Shown in pieces: positions 1 to 8,698 of a stretch of 64,000 nucleotides of DNA; the stretch's first letter is position 1, and each line of letters begins with the position of its first letter. Origin of the DNA: Ornithinimicrobium sp. CNJ-824 (GTDB lineage Bacteria > Actinomycetota > Actinomycetes > Actinomycetales > Dermatophilaceae); contig NZ_MKKA01000002.1 of the NCBI RefSeq assembly GCF_001942405.1, positions 49,557-113,556 on the forward strand. Direction: 5' to 3'. Below the pieces are notes generated by a model. The model was not told the origin of the DNA. It worked only from the letters and a program-made list of their open reading frames with translations, and ran no database searches. The translations under genes were made by a program, and so were the position numbers.

Positions 1-346
1 CGTTGGGCGAGGACGCCACGGGTGCCGACGTCACGGCGGCCGGGTGCGTCCCGACCGACGTCACCGACGAACGGGTGCGGCTGTGGCACCAGTCCAGCCC
101 GCGCGACCCCGTCTCCGCCGAGGGTCCGACGTGGCTGTTCGAGGACGTGCCGATCGACACGGTGGCCAACGCCGTGCAGGTGGACCTGGCCGACCCGGCC
201 CGCAGCGTGGTGCTCTTCGACCACGAGGAGGGCGGCGTGCGCACCGCCCTGACGCCCGACGCCGCCGACACCCGGTGGACCGGGACCGTCGCACCCGGGG
301 ACCGACCAGCTACTGGCTGCTGGTGACGCCCGCTCAGGCGGGGTAG
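1..346 (+). CDS. Unknown protein, 3' part only
   Basis: The window opens inside this gene, so its start is missing. The readable part is an acidic, beta-rich looking stretch of about 100 residues with no motif I recognise. The frame runs from the left edge to about position 300. There the sequence ...GDRP... turns into a short out-of-frame tail, while the neighbouring frame gives a natural ending (TSYWLLVTPAQAG, stop 344-346). Adding one G in the CCGACC run near 302 joins the two, so I treat this as one of the window's sequencing indels. The last 13 bases overlap the end of purM, which converges from the other strand. No function can be assigned. Confidence 0.5.
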   Translation, partial: VGRGRHGCRRHGGRVRPDRRHRRTGAAVAPVQPARPRLRRGSDVAVRGRADRHGGQRRAGGPGRPGPQRGALRPRGGRRAHRPDARRRRHPVDRDRRTRGPTSYWLLVTPAQAG

Positions 347-1440
347 TCCCCCACCATCATCACGGCGCCCCCGTCGACGCCCTTGGCACCCTGCACGACC
401 GGCGCCCCGTACATCGACACGGTGCTGGGATCGCCGACCGCCCCCACCACCCAGGCCTCTGTGCCGTGCGCCCGCAGGATCTCCTGGGCGCGAGCGACAC
501 CCTCCGGCGCCACGACGGCGACGAAGCCGACGCCCATGTTGAGCGTCTGCTCCAGGTCGGCCAGCGGCACCCGGCCCAGCTCCTGCACCAGGCGGAAGAC
601 GGGGGGCGGCGACCAGACCCGCTCGACGGTGGCCAGGGTGTCCCTGGGCAGCACCCGGGCCAGGTTGGCGGCCAGCCCGCCGCCGGTGACGTGCGACAGC
701 GCGTGCAGCCCTACGTCGGCCCGGACCACCTCGAGCAGCGCCCGGGTGTAGATCCGCGTGGGCTCCAGGGCCTCCTCGCCGATCGTGCGGCCGAGCTCGT
801 CGACGTGCCGGTCCCAGCCCCACCCGGCGGCCGCGACGACCCGGCGGACGAGGGAGTAGCCGTTGGAGTGCAGCCCCGAGGACGGCAGCGCCAGGACGAC
901 GTCGCCGCGCTCCACCCGGTGCGGCCCCAGGACGAGGTCGTGCTCGACGACCCCGGTGGCGGCGCCGGCGACGTCGTACTCGTCCGGCTCCAGCAGCCCG
1001 GGGTGCTCGGCGGTCTCGCCGCCGACGAGGGCCACGCCGGCCAGCTCGCAGCCGCGGGCGATGCCGGAGACGATCGCGGCGATCCGCTCGGGGACGACCC
1101 TGCCGCAGGCGACGTAGTCGGTCATGAACAGCGGCTCGGCCCCGCTGACGACGATGTCGTCGACGACCATGCCGACGAGGTCCTGGCCGATGGTGTCGTG
1201 CACGCCCATCGCCTGGGCGACCGCGACCTTGGTGCCGACCCCGTCGGTCGAGGTGGCCAGCACGGGGCGGCGCATCCCCTTGAGCGCCGAGGCGTCGAAC
1301 ATCCCGGCGAAGCCGCCGAGCCCGCCGAGCACCTCGGGCCGCTGGGCCCGGCGCACGGAGTCCTTCATCAGCTCCACCGCGCGGTCCCCGGCGTGGACGT
1401 CCACGCCCGCGCTGGCATAGGTGATCGGCTGGTCGGTCAT
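334..1440 (-). CDS. purM: Phosphoribosylformylglycinamidine cyclo-ligase (AIR synthetase)
   Basis: PurM closes FGAM to aminoimidazole ribonucleotide with ATP, step five of de novo purine synthesis, in the cytosol. The 368-residue product matches the usual length. It starts with the typical YASAGVD segment and carries the glycine-rich STDGVGTK motif near residue 65 and the GGETAEHPG motif near residue 140, both hallmarks of the PurM/SelD ATP-binding fold. The C-terminal half shows SHVTGGGLAANLARVLP and LNMGVGFV, which line the active site. The gene follows purF by 37 bases on the same strand, the usual actinobacterial purF-purM operon, so both are probably transcribed together and controlled by purine supply. 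Identification is secure. Confidence 0.97.
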   Translation of the reverse strand: MTDQPITYASAGVDVHAGDRAVELMKDSVRRAQRPEVLGGLGGFAGMFDASALKGMRRPVLATSTDGVGTKVAVAQAMGVHDTIGQDLVGMVVDDIVVSGAEPLFMTDYVACGRVVPERIAAIVSGIARGCELAGVALVGGETAEHPGLLEPDEYDVAGAATGVVEHDLVLGPHRVERGDVVLALPSSGLHSNGYSLVRRVVAAAGWGWDRHVDELGRTIGEEALEPTRIYTRALLEVVRADVGLHALSHVTGGGLAANLARVLPRDTLATVERVWSPPPVFRLVQELGRVPLADLEQTLNMGVGFVAVVAPEGVARAQEILRAHGTEAWVVGAVGDPSTVSMYGAPVVQGAKGVDGGAVMMVGDYPA

Positions 1441-1477
1441 CGGATCCTCCGGACGGGTCGGTACGGCGCGGCTCGGG

Positions 1478-3066
1478 TCAGGGACGACGCACGGCGTCGG
1501 AGCCGCCCAGGGCCGCGGACGGGGCGACCCCCTCGACGTCGAGCGTGCCCACGTCGGTCGGGTCGGCCCCCTCGCGGACGGGGAACTGCAGCTCGAGCAC
1601 GTCCTTGCCCAGCTGGTCCTCGGCGGGCAGCTCGATGGGGTAGCTGCCGCTGAAGCAGGCGGTGCACAGGGCGGACGGGTCCTGCTCGGTCGCCGCGACC
1701 ATGCTGTCCTCGCTGATGTAGCCCAGCGAGTCGGCCCCGATGGAGGCCCGGATCGAGTCGGTGTCCAGGCCGGTGGCGATCAGCTCGGCGCGGGTGGCGA
1801 AGTCGATGCCGTAGAAGCACGGCCAGCGCACCGGCGGGGAGGAGATGCGCACGTGCACCTCGGCGGCGCCGGCCTCGCGGAGCATCCGCACGAGGGCCCG
1901 CTGGGTGTTGCCGCGGACGATCGAGTCGTCGACGACGATGAGCCGCTTGCCCTTGATGACGTCGCGCAGCGGGTTGAGCTTGAGCCGGATGCCGAGCTGG
2001 CGGATCGTCTGGCTGGGGGCGATGAAGGTGCGGCCGACGTAGGCGTTCTTGACCAGCCCGTGGCCGAAGGGGATACCGGAGGCCTCGGCGTAGCCGATCG
2101 CCGCCGGCGTGCCCGACTCCGGGGTCGGCATGACCAGGTCGGCCTCGACGGGGTGCTCCCCCGCGAGCCGGCGGCCCATCTCCACCCGGGCGCGTAGACC
2201 TCCCGCCCCGCGATCGTGGTGTCCGGCCGGGCCAGGTAGACCCACTCGAAGACGCACCGCTTGGGGGCGGCGGGGGCGAAGCGCTGCGAGCGCAGGCCGT
2301 TCTCGTCGACCGCGACGAGCTCGCCCGGCTCCACCTCGCGGACGACCGAGGCGCCGACGATGTCCAGGGCCGCGGTCTCGGAGGCCACCACCCAGCCCCG
2401 CTCGAGACGACCGAGGACGAGGGGACGGACCCCCTGCGGGTCGCGGGCGGCATACAGGGTGGTCTCGTCGCAGAAGACCAGGCTGAACGCGCCCCGCAGC
2501 TGGGGCAGGACCCGCATCGCCGCCTCCTCCAGCGGCAGGTCGGCGTCGGCCGTGAGCAGGCCGGTGACGATGGCCGTGTCCGTGGTGTTGCCGCGCCCGA
2601 CCTCCCCGGGGGAGGTGCGCAGGTCGCCGCCGTGCGACTCGGCGAGCAGGTCGCGCAGGGCCGCGGTGTTGATGAGGTTGCCGTTGTGGGTGAGGGCGAC
2701 CGTGTGGTCGGCGGTGCCGCCCAGGGTGGGCTGGGCGTTCTCCCACGAGTTGCGGCCGGTGGTGGAGTAGCGGCAGTGGCCGACGGCCAGGTGGCCCTGC
2801 AGGGAGGCGAGCGCCGACTCGTCGAAGACCTGGCTGACCAGCCCGACGTCCTTGTAGACGACCAGCCGCTGCCCGTCGCTGGTGGCGATGCCGGCCGCCT
2901 CCTGGCCGCGGTGCTGGAGGGCGTAGAGGCCGAAGTAGGCGAGCTTGGCGACCTCCTCGCCGGGGGCCCACACCCCGAACACCCCGCAGGCGTCCTGGGG
3001 CAGGCGCTCCCCGGGCAGCAGGTCGTGCGAGAGCCGTCCGTCAGCGCGTGCCACGTCCCCGATCAT
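1478..3066 (-). CDS. purF: Amidophosphoribosyltransferase, frameshifted in this copy
   Basis: PurF makes phosphoribosylamine from PRPP and glutamine, the committed step of purine synthesis. The N-terminal half is a class II glutaminase: a 26-residue propeptide precedes the nucleophile Cys27 (ACGVFG), followed by HRGQEAAGI and HNGNLIN. The C-terminal half holds the PRPP loop VVDDSIVRGNT and the CTACF cysteine of the Fe-S type enzyme. The reading frame breaks at about 2188-2196: upstream reads GREVYA and downstream resumes as RVEMGRRLA in the next frame. The span is 1589 bases, so one missing base restores 529 residues. Because the enzyme is normally indispensable without purine supply and all motifs are intact, a sequencing deletion (GGCGGCG read as GGCGCG) is more likely than a true pseudogene. 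Confidence 0.93.
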
Positions 3067-3116
3067 CCCACAGGGGCCAGGAGGGGTATGCCGTGCGACC
3101 GCCTACCCTGGGCCGG

Positions 3117-3779
3117 GTGCGCATCGACATCTGGTCCGACATCGTCTGCCCCTGGTGCTCCATCGGCCGACGCCGGCTCGAGCAGGCCATCGAGGTCGTC
3201 CGTGCCGAGGACGGCGACGGTGCCGACGGCGTCGAGGTCGTCTGGCGGTCCTTCCAGCTCGACCCGGACGCCCCGGTCCCGCCGGCCGAGACGACGGTGG
3301 AGGCGCTCGGGCGGCGCTACGCGGCCGGGCCGGCCCAGGTGGCGGCGATGGTCGGGCAGGTCCGCGACCTGGCCGCCCAGGAGGGGCTGACGCACCGCCC
3401 GGAGGAGGCGCCCCACGTCAACAGCCACGACGCGCACCGCCTCCTGCACCTGGCCCGGGAGATCGGCGGCTCCGCGCTGCAGGCCCGGCTCGTCGAGGCG
3501 CTGATGGCGGCCTACCACGCGGACGCGCGGGACGTCAGCGACCACGACGTGCTGACGGAGGTGGCGGTCGGGGCCGGGCTGCCGGCCGACCGGGTGGGCG
3601 CGGTGCTCGCCGGCGAGGAGTATGCCGACGCGGTCGCCGCGGACATCGCGCGGGCACGCGCCTACGGCGCCACGGGGGTCCCGTTCGTCGTCGTCGCCGA
3701 CCGGTACGGCGTGGCGGGGGCCCAGCCGGTCGAGGCCTTCGCCGACGCGATCAGGCGGGGGCTGGCCGACGTGGCCTGA
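3117..3779 (+). CDS. DsbA-family thiol oxidoreductase (FrnE type)
   Basis: A cytosolic thioredoxin-fold protein of 220 residues. It opens with RIDIWSDIVCPWCSIG, placing the CPWC redox pair at residues 11 and 14, and ends with the cis-proline region GATGVPFVVV, the arrangement of the FrnE/2-hydroxychromene-2-carboxylate isomerase branch of DsbA. There is no signal peptide, so it acts inside the cell. FrnE relatives act as disulfide isomerases or in oxidative stress, but the substrate here is unknown. I start at the GTG at 3117, because the longer frame would overlap purF's 5' end and the family begins at this beta strand. It is divergent from purF with about 50 bases between starts. Confidence 0.88.
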   Translation: MRIDIWSDIVCPWCSIGRRRLEQAIEVVRAEDGDGADGVEVVWRSFQLDPDAPVPPAETTVEALGRRYAAGPAQVAAMVGQVRDLAAQEGLTHRPEEAPHVNSHDAHRLLHLAREIGGSALQARLVEALMAAYHADARDVSDHDVLTEVAVGAGLPADRVGAVLAGEEYADAVAADIARARAYGATGVPFVVVADRYGVAGAQPVEAFADAIRRGLADVA

Positions 3780-3801
3780 CGAGGGCGGTCGGCGAGGCCG
3801 G

Positions 3802-4080
3802 TCAGTCCTGGCCGCGCAGGCTGGCGCGGTCGGCCACCAGGTAGGCCACCGCCGCGAGCAGGCCCAGGACGATGGCGCCCACCGCGGCGAGCAGGACCAC
3901 CTCCTGCACCTGCGTGCGGCCGGCGGCGTTGGGCCCCAGCCAGCCCAGCAGGCCGCCCAGGACCGCGCCCAGCACGGCCCCGGTCGTCAGGAACCGGACC
4001 AGGTCCGGCCGTCGACGCACCGGCACGTGCTCCGGCCCGGGCCGGTCGACGGTCTCGAGGTCGTCTCGCTCGCGTGCCAC
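3802..4080 (-). CDS. Small two-helix membrane protein
   Basis: A 92-residue protein with a charged N-terminus (about 30 residues rich in Arg, Asp and Glu) and two hydrophobic segments at about residues 32-50 and 60-82, joined by a short GPNAAGRTQ loop. It ends with a short charged tail. I place the start at the GTG whose complement is 4078-4080. The open frame continues further upstream only as antisense of the luxR-type gene. It sits tail-to-tail with the DsbA gene, 22 bases apart, and head-to-head with the LuxR regulator. I do not recognise a family. It could be a small accessory membrane protein of the sort common in actinobacteria. Confidence 0.6.
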   Translation of the reverse strand: MARERDDLETVDRPGPEHVPVRRRPDLVRFLTTGAVLGAVLGGLLGWLGPNAAGRTQVQEVVLLAAVGAIVLGLLAAVAYLVADRASLRGQD

Positions 4081-4207
4081 CCTCCCAGTATCACCCCGGT
4101 GCCTGGGAGGACGCTCCGCCGAGCGCGCGGCCGCCGGAGACGGCACAATCGCTGCCAAGGTCGGCCGCCGCCGGTGGCCGCAGGTCGCACGGGCAAGGGA
4201 GCTCCGC

Positions 4208-5053
4208 GTGGTCGCCGGTCCCACCCCCGCCGAGCTGGCGGTGCAGATCCTGGACACGCAGGACGTGCCCACCGCCGCCGAGGTTCTCGGCGACTGGCTG
4301 CTGCGGCTGACCGGAGCCTCGATGGCCGTCCGCGTGCGCATGGGCACCGCCGATGGCGACTGGCAGATCATGGCCTCGGCCCGCACCGAGCTGCCGCCCC
4401 CCGACGCCTGGCCGGGGCCGGACCGGCTGCGGGAGCACCCGCTCAACCGCTTCCACCGCGCGACCGGCAGCCTGCGTCCCACCCTGCTCCGGGAGGCCCA
4501 GGCCGCGGGCTGGGACCTCGACGACCGGGCCCACGAGGAGTTCGAGCGGCTGCGCCTCACCGGCCACCAGCTCACGGTCCCGACCCTGCGCGGCCCCGAG
4601 CCGCTGCGCAGGGGCGGGTGGTTGGGCTGGGTCCTGGTGTCCGACGACGTGCTCGACGCGCGGGCCGTGGACCGGCTGGTCGCCGCGCTGCCGACGGTGG
4701 TCGGGGCCGACTCCCACCTGGGTCTGCTGGACCGCCTCGCCCCCGCGCCGCCCGAGGCTCCTCCGCTCACCGGCCGAGAGCGGATGGTCCTGCTGATGCT
4801 GGCCCAGGGCCGCACGGCCGCGGGGATCGCCTCCCGGCTGGCGATCTCCCCGCGGACCGTGCACAAGCACCAGGAGCACCTCTACCGCAAGCTCGGCGCG
4901 GTCGACCGGCTGTCGGCCGTCCTCGCCGGGCAGCGGCTGGGGCTGCTCCCGGCACCGCCCCTCCTGGACCCGGTGCCGGAAGGCTCCGTCCGCGACCGGG
5001 CGCTCACTCCATCGGCGGCAGCGTGCAGCCTGCCTCGACCAGGGCGGGCATGA
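4208..5053 (+). CDS. LuxR-type DNA-binding regulator
   Basis: A 281-residue regulator. The last third is a LuxR/FixJ helix-turn-helix: LTGRERMVLLMLAQG, then the recognition region IASRLAISPRTVHKHQEHLYRKLG at about residues 195-235. The N-terminal 180 residues have no receiver aspartate or clear ligand domain but resemble the GAF-like sensory regions of one-component LuxR proteins. The start is the GTG at 4208, preceded by an AAGGGAG ribosome site about seven bases upstream. The 3' end overlaps the convergent secreted-protein fragment by 50 bases. The final 20 residues (after EGSVRDR) look less conserved, so a late indel is possible. Target genes are unknown. Confidence 0.8.
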   Translation: MVAGPTPAELAVQILDTQDVPTAAEVLGDWLLRLTGASMAVRVRMGTADGDWQIMASARTELPPPDAWPGPDRLREHPLNRFHRATGSLRPTLLREAQAAGWDLDDRAHEEFERLRLTGHQLTVPTLRGPEPLRRGGWLGWVLVSDDVLDARAVDRLVAALPTVVGADSHLGLLDRLAPAPPEAPPLTGRERMVLLMLAQGRTAAGIASRLAISPRTVHKHQEHLYRKLGAVDRLSAVLAGQRLGLLPAPPLLDPVPEGSVRDRALTPSAAACSLPRPGRA

Positions 5054-5310
5054 GCATGCCGAAGAGGCTGCCGAAGTGGTCGTCGGTGAGGTAGCCGATC
5101 GGCGGGGGGTTCTTGCCCTTGGCGTGGGCCCCGGCCCCGATGGTGGCCCTGCTGTGGACGAGCGGCTCCTGCGGGAACTCCCACAGCTGCACCCAGTCGG
5201 CCACCACCGCGTCCGCGACCGGACCGCAGGTCTCCTGCTCGTCCGGGGCGAGGAGGAACATCCGCACCATCCCGCTGACCGGCACCCAGGCGGTGCCGTT
5301 GGCGGCCAGC
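5004..5310 (-). pseudogene. Secreted small protein, C-terminal fragment cut by IS
   Basis: This is the 3' part of a gene whose 5' part lies at 6826-6953, on the other side of the IS3-family element. It reads LAANGTAWVPVSGMVRMF and then about 75 residues containing two cysteines, HSRATIGAGAHAKGK and a final ALVEAGCTLPPME. Removing 5311-6828 (IS plus one AGC copy) joins the two halves in frame as ...AYEQLAANGTAW..., giving a 143-residue exported protein with a signal peptide. I do not know the family. The protein has several cysteines and histidines and no membrane anchor after the signal. The fragment lacks a start and secretion signal, so it should be inactive. Confidence 0.72.
5308..5310. 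repeat. Target-site duplication, left copy (AGC)
   Basis: AGC directly left of the proposed IS end. The same triplet lies at 6826-6828 right of the element. Deleting the IS with one copy restores the reading frame of the interrupted gene, which is the main support, since a 3-bp match alone is weak. A duplication of 3-4 bp is normal for IS3-family elements. Confidence 0.55.
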
Positions 5311-5431
5311 CCCTGTGCGTCAGGATGAGGTGAGACACCACCGCTGATCTGCTACTGACCTCGCACGGGGCGAGAAATGGACACTTTGAGATGACGATGA
5401 CGGTTGCTGACGTCGCGCCGATGATGGGGCC

Positions 5432-5794
5432 ATGGCTCCTCGTGCTGACCGTCCCAAGCGGCGCTCGTTCACCGCCGAGTTCAAGGCGGCGATCCTGGCC
5501 GAGTACGACGCCGCGGGCAGGGAGGAGCGAGGCGCGATCCTGCGCCGTGAGGGTCTGTACACCTCCCACATCGCCGAGTGGCGCAAGGCCGCGCAGGCCG
5601 GCTCGCTGTCCGGGCTGGGCAGCAGGCCGCGGGACCGGCGCGAGCGGGAGGTGCAGGCGCTACGGGTCCGGGCGGAGAAGGCCGAGGCCGAGCTGGCCAG
5701 GACCAAGGCGGCGCTGGACCTGATGGGAAAAGCACACGCGCTCTTGGAGACGCTCTCCGAGAGCGCGGACAAGCCGCCGCGGTCGCCGCGGTGA
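5432..5794 (+). CDS. IS3-family transposase OrfA
   Basis: The 120-residue product binds the element's ends. Residues 1-60 form a helix-turn-helix of the IS3/IS911 OrfA kind (RRSFTAEFKAAILAEYD, then LYTSHIAEWRKA). Residues 70-105 form a heptad-rich leucine-zipper-like helix (VQALRVRAEKAEAELARTKAALDLMG) used for multimerisation. The tail after the slippery site is short and arginine-rich. Start is the ATG at 5432. In this family OrfA made alone regulates transposition, and a frameshifted OrfAB is the active transposase. Confidence 0.9.
   Translation: MAPRADRPKRRSFTAEFKAAILAEYDAAGREERGAILRREGLYTSHIAEWRKAAQAGSLSGLGSRPRDRREREVQALRVRAEKAEAELARTKAALDLMGKAHALLETLSESADKPPRSPR
5725..5731 (+). promoter_or_regulatory. 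Programmed -1 frameshift heptamer G GGA AAA
   Basis: In the orfA frame the codons are ATG GGA AAA GCA, giving the canonical X XXY YYZ slippery heptamer at 5725-5731. Slipping back one base leads into the orfB frame (GGG AAA AGC). orfB is exactly in the -1 frame and overlaps orfA, so this is the expected site for making the OrfAB fusion. A downstream stimulatory structure was not examined. Confidence 0.75.
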
Positions 5795-6792
5795 TCAACC
5801 CAGCCGTGGACGAGGTGGCCGAGCACGTCGGCACCGCCAGGGCGTGCGCGCTGCTGGGCCGCTCCCGCGCCGGCCACTACCGGGCCAAGAACCCGCCACC
5901 GCCACGCCCGTCGCCACCCCGGCCGGCACCGGCGAACAAGCTGACACCGGCCGAGCGGGCCCACGTGCTGTCGGTGCTGACCAGCGAACGGTTCGCGGAC
6001 AAGTCGGTCGCCCAGGTCTGGGCCACGCTGCTGGACGAGGGCACCTACCTGTGCTCGAGGTCGACGATGCACCGCATCCTGCGCGAGCACGACATGGCCG
6101 GGGAACGGCGCCGGCAGGCCACCCATCCGCCCCGGCAGCGACCGGAGCTGGTGGCCACCGCCCCGGGGCAGGTGTGGTCCTGGGACATCACCAAGCTCAA
6201 AGGGCCGGAGCGGGGCGTGTACTACGACCTGTACGTCGTGCTCGACATCTTCTCCCGGTTCGTCGTGGCCTGGACCATCGCGGCCCGCGAGGACGCCGAC
6301 ATCGCCAAGAACCTGCTCGAGCACGCGATGGGCATCCACGGGGTCCCCGAGGCGATCCACGCCGACCGGGGCACCTCGATGACCTCCAAACCGGTGGCCC
6401 AGCTGCTGGTGGACCTGGGCGTGGCCCGCTCCCACTCGAGGCCGCACGTGTCCAACGACAACCCCTACAGCGAGGCGGCGTTCAAGACGCTGAAGTACGC
6501 CCCGGTCTTCCCCGAGCGCTTCGGGTCGCTGGCCGACGCCGGCGCGTTCGCCGAAGCCTTCTTCGCCTACTACAACCACGAGCACCGCCACTCCGGGATC
6601 GGGCTGCACACCCCCGCCAGCGTCCACTACGGCACCGCCACCCAGGTCCGCGCCCAACGCCAGGCCACCCTGGACGCTGCCTACGCCGCCCGCCCCGAAC
6701 GCTTCGGCCACCGCCGACCCCAAGCGCCGAACCTGCCCACCGCGGCGTGGATCAACCAACCCTCACAGGAGGCTCTCATACAGACCGCCTGA
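5727..6792 (+). CDS. IS3-family transposase OrfB (DDE integrase domain)
   Basis: The catalytic part of the transposase, made as an OrfAB fusion after the -1 shift. A separate start such as the GTG at 5791 is possible. An HTH_21-type region (LTPAERAHVLSVLTSERF) comes first, then the retroviral-integrase-like core: first Asp in VWSWDITKLKG, second Asp in IHADRGTSM, and Glu in NPYSEAAFKTLKY with the usual 35-residue spacing. The terminal FAYYNHEHRHSGIGLHTPASVHYG is the IS3 signature. All three catalytic residues are present and no stop interrupts the frame, so the element looks able to move, which suggests recent arrival. Confidence 0.93.
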
Positions 6793-6825
6793 CGGAACCT
6801 GTCTCACCCGCCTTGACACTTTCCG

Positions 6826-6828
6826 AGC
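6826..6828. repeat. Target-site duplication, right copy (AGC)
   Basis: Right-hand partner of the AGC at 5308-5310. It belongs to the codon pair of the interrupted gene (EQL), and keeping one copy restores the frame. Confidence 0.55.
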
Positions 6829-6953
6829 TGCTCGTAGGCCTGCTCCTGCCAGTCGTGCTTGTAGCACTCGTGCGCCGAGGCCGCGGTGGCCCCGACCAAC
6901 GACAGGGCGGCCCCGGCCGCCAGGGCCCCGACGGCCCGTTGTCCCATCCGCAT
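6826..6953 (-). pseudogene. Secreted small protein, N-terminal fragment cut by IS
   Basis: The 5' part of the gene interrupted by the IS. It begins at the ATG complementary to 6951-6953, with an AAGGAG ribosome site seven bases upstream. It encodes a clear Sec signal peptide (MRMGQRAVGALAAGAALSL, cleavage likely after ATAASA) and then HECYKHDWQEQAYEQL. The reading frame then enters the IS and stops soon after (about seven foreign residues). Its promoter and start are intact, so a short exported peptide of roughly 20 residues may still be made. The matching C-terminal part is at 5004-5310. Confidence 0.72.
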
Positions 6954-7054
6954 GGCTGCTCCTTCGTCGTCGTGCGCCCCGGCGGGGCGCCCCGGACCAG
7001 CGTGGCGGCAGCGGTGCGGCGGGCACCATACGCAGTGGTGCGTACGCGGGCGGC

Positions 7055-7456
7055 TCAGACGAGGGGCAGGTGGCCCGACAGGTCCGCCCGTTGCCCGGAC
7101 GCGCTGACCGTCCCCTCCTCGACGGCCTGCGCCCAGGACAGCCTGCCGGTGGCGAGGGCCAGCCAGGTGGCCGCGTCGGTCTCGACGACGTTCGTCGGGG
7201 TCCCGCGGGTGTGCCGCGGGCCCTCGATGCACTGGACGGCGGCGTAGGGCGGGACCCGCACCTCCACCGAGCGGCCGGGGGCGCGCAGCGCCAGCTCCTC
7301 GGTGGTCCAGCGCACGGCCGGACCCAGCACGGCGCGCCCGAGCGCGGCGGTGGCGGCACGCCATACCTGCGGGTCGTCCTCCCCCTGGGTGGCCGCGCGC
7401 CAGGCCGCCAGGGCCTGTTCCCCCTCGGCGGGGTCGGTGCGCCGTCGGGCGGGCAC
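7055..7456 (-). CDS. Sterol carrier family protein (bacterial SCP-like)
   Basis: A 133-residue cytosolic protein of the actinobacterial bacterial-SCP family. The core block [20 protein letters not shown] followed by [23 protein letters not shown] and [11 protein letters not shown] is highly typical. It starts at a GTG three bases after the arcA stop, so it is the second gene of an arcA operon here. In many actinobacteria the family lies next to purF. In this window it is about 4 kb away, separated by the region that also took the IS. The SCP2 fold binds lipids in eukaryotes, but no ligand or role is established for this branch. Confidence 0.85.
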   Translation of the reverse strand: MPARRRTDPAEGEQALAAWRAATQGEDDPQVWRAATAALGRAVLGPAVRWTTEELALRAPGRSVEVRVPPYAAVQCIEGPRHTRGTPTNVVETDAATWLALATGRLSWAQAVEEGTVSASGQRADLSGHLPLV

Positions 7457-7459
7457 GCC

Positions 7460-8698
7460 TCAGCCCAGCGGGTCGCGCTCGATCGGGCAGGACATGCAGC
7501 GCGGACCGCCGCGGCCCCGGCCCAGCTCGGAGCCGGACATCGTCAGCACCTCCACGCCCTGGGCGCGCAGGTAGTCGTTGGTCACCGTGTTGCGCTCGTA
7601 GCCCACGACGACGCCGGGCTCCAGCGCGAGCACGTTGCAGCCGTCGTCCCACTGCTCGCGGGCCGCGGCGCGCGGGTCCTGGTCGGCGGCGAGCACGCGC
7701 AGCGAGTCCAGGCCCAGCGCCTCGGCGATGACGTCCATCATCCGTTCGGGCGCGTTGCGCCGGATGACCACGTCGACCTCCCCGTCGCCCGCCACGTCCC
7801 CGGCGGTCATCGTCCACGACGGCAGGTCCGGAAGCCCGCTGTAGCGGGTGAAGGTGCCCTCGTCGATCATCGTCATCACGGTGTCCAGGTGCATGACCGC
7901 CCGGGCCTTGGGCATGTCCAGCGCGACGACCGTGGTGACGTCGCCGGCGGCGAGCATGCGGCGCGCGAGCCGTTCCACGCCCATCGGCGTGGTGCGCTCG
8001 GACAGCCCGACGAGGACGACCCCCCGGCCGAGGACGAGGATGTCGCCGCCCTCGGCGGTGGCCGGTCCGTCGTGCACGCCGTGCGCCCACCAGCGCATGC
8101 CCGCGTCGGCGAACATCGGGTGGTAGGTGTAGATGGCGTCGTAGTGCACCGTCTCCCGGCGCCGCGCCTTCTTGTGCATCGAGTTGACCGCGACGCCGTC
8201 GTGCACCCAGGCGGAGGTGTCCCGGGTGAACAGGTGGTTGGGCAGCGGCGCGAGCACGGCGTCGTGCAGGTCCAGCTGCTCGATCATCAGGCTCTGCGGG
8301 GAGGGGATGGCGTCGAGCACCTCGGCCTTGGTGATCCCCCCGATGAGGTGGCGGGTCAGCCGGGCGTCGTCCATCTGCTCGAAGGCGGTGCGCAGCTCCT
8401 CCGCGGCCATCGGCCCCACGTGCCGCTGGTCCAGGGAGGCGTCGAGGATGTAGCGGCGCGCCTCGGGAACGGCGACGGTCTCGCGCAGCAGCTGGTCGAA
8501 GTGGTGGACGGTGATACCGCGGTCGGTCATCAGCCGGGAGAAGTGGTCGTGCTCCTCCTGGGCCTTCTCCACCCACAGGATCTCGTCGAAGAGGTAGCGC
8601 TCCTTGTTCGCCGGGGTCAGGCGGTGCATCTCCAGGCCCGGGCGGTGGACGATGACCTGGCGCAGGCGACCGACCTCGGAGCCGACGTGGAACGGCAT
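7460..8698 (-). CDS. arcA: Arginine deiminase
   Basis: ArcA hydrolyses arginine to citrulline and ammonia. The 412-residue length fits. Seen in order are the N-terminal [13 protein letters not shown], the FTRDTSAWV loop near residue 160 with catalytic Asp, [14 protein letters not shown] with catalytic His/Asp near residue 275, and the C-terminal RCMSCPI, whose first cysteine (Cys401) is the nucleophile. The ATG lies within a GGTATGCC word. No ornithine carbamoyltransferase or carbamate kinase (arcB, arcC) is nearby, so energy generation by the full deiminase pathway cannot be assumed from this window. Acid tolerance or nitrogen release are alternatives. Downstream it is coupled to the SCP-family gene. 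Confidence 0.96.
   Translation of the reverse strand: MPFHVGSEVGRLRQVIVHRPGLEMHRLTPANKERYLFDEILWVEKAQEEHDHFSRLMTDRGITVHHFDQLLRETVAVPEARRYILDASLDQRHVGPMAAEELRTAFEQMDDARLTRHLIGGITKAEVLDAIPSPQSLMIEQLDLHDAVLAPLPNHLFTRDTSAWVHDGVAVNSMHKKARRRETVHYDAIYTYHPMFADAGMRWWAHGVHDGPATAEGGDILVLGRGVVLVGLSERTTPMGVERLARRMLAAGDVTTVVALDMPKARAVMHLDTVMTMIDEGTFTRYSGLPDLPSWTMTAGDVAGDGEVDVVIRRNAPERMMDVIAEALGLDSLRVLAADQDPRAAAREQWDDGCNVLALEPGVVVGYERNTVTNDYLRAQGVEVLTMSGSELGRGRGGPRCMSCPIERDPLG

Larger units (their letters stand above)
5311..6825 (+). mobile_element. IS3-family insertion sequence
   Basis: A complete-looking element of about 1.5 kb holding overlapping orfA and orfB with the IS3 arrangement. The ends carry imperfect inverted repeats. 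The clearest shared block is GGTGAGACA at 5329-5337 and its complement TGTCTCACC at 6800-6808, with further scattered matches (TGTGCGTCAGG on the left, TGTCAAGG inverted on the right) reaching to the outer edges. The exact borders are inferred from the AGC duplication and from frame restoration in the host gene. The usual TG...CA tips would fall three to seven bases inside these borders, so boundaries may be off by a few bases. Only one copy is present in the window. Confidence 0.8.

Noticed and set aside
466..1653. Long open frames antisense to purM and purF
   Set aside because: They mirror the conserved genes on the other strand, as always in DNA of such high GC content. They have no ribosome sites or known motifs.
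5381..6822. Direct repeat GACACTTT (5383-5390 and 6815-6822) as an 8-bp target duplication
   Set aside because: Using it would leave an in-frame stop in the host gene and is too long for IS3. The AGC borders restore the frame.
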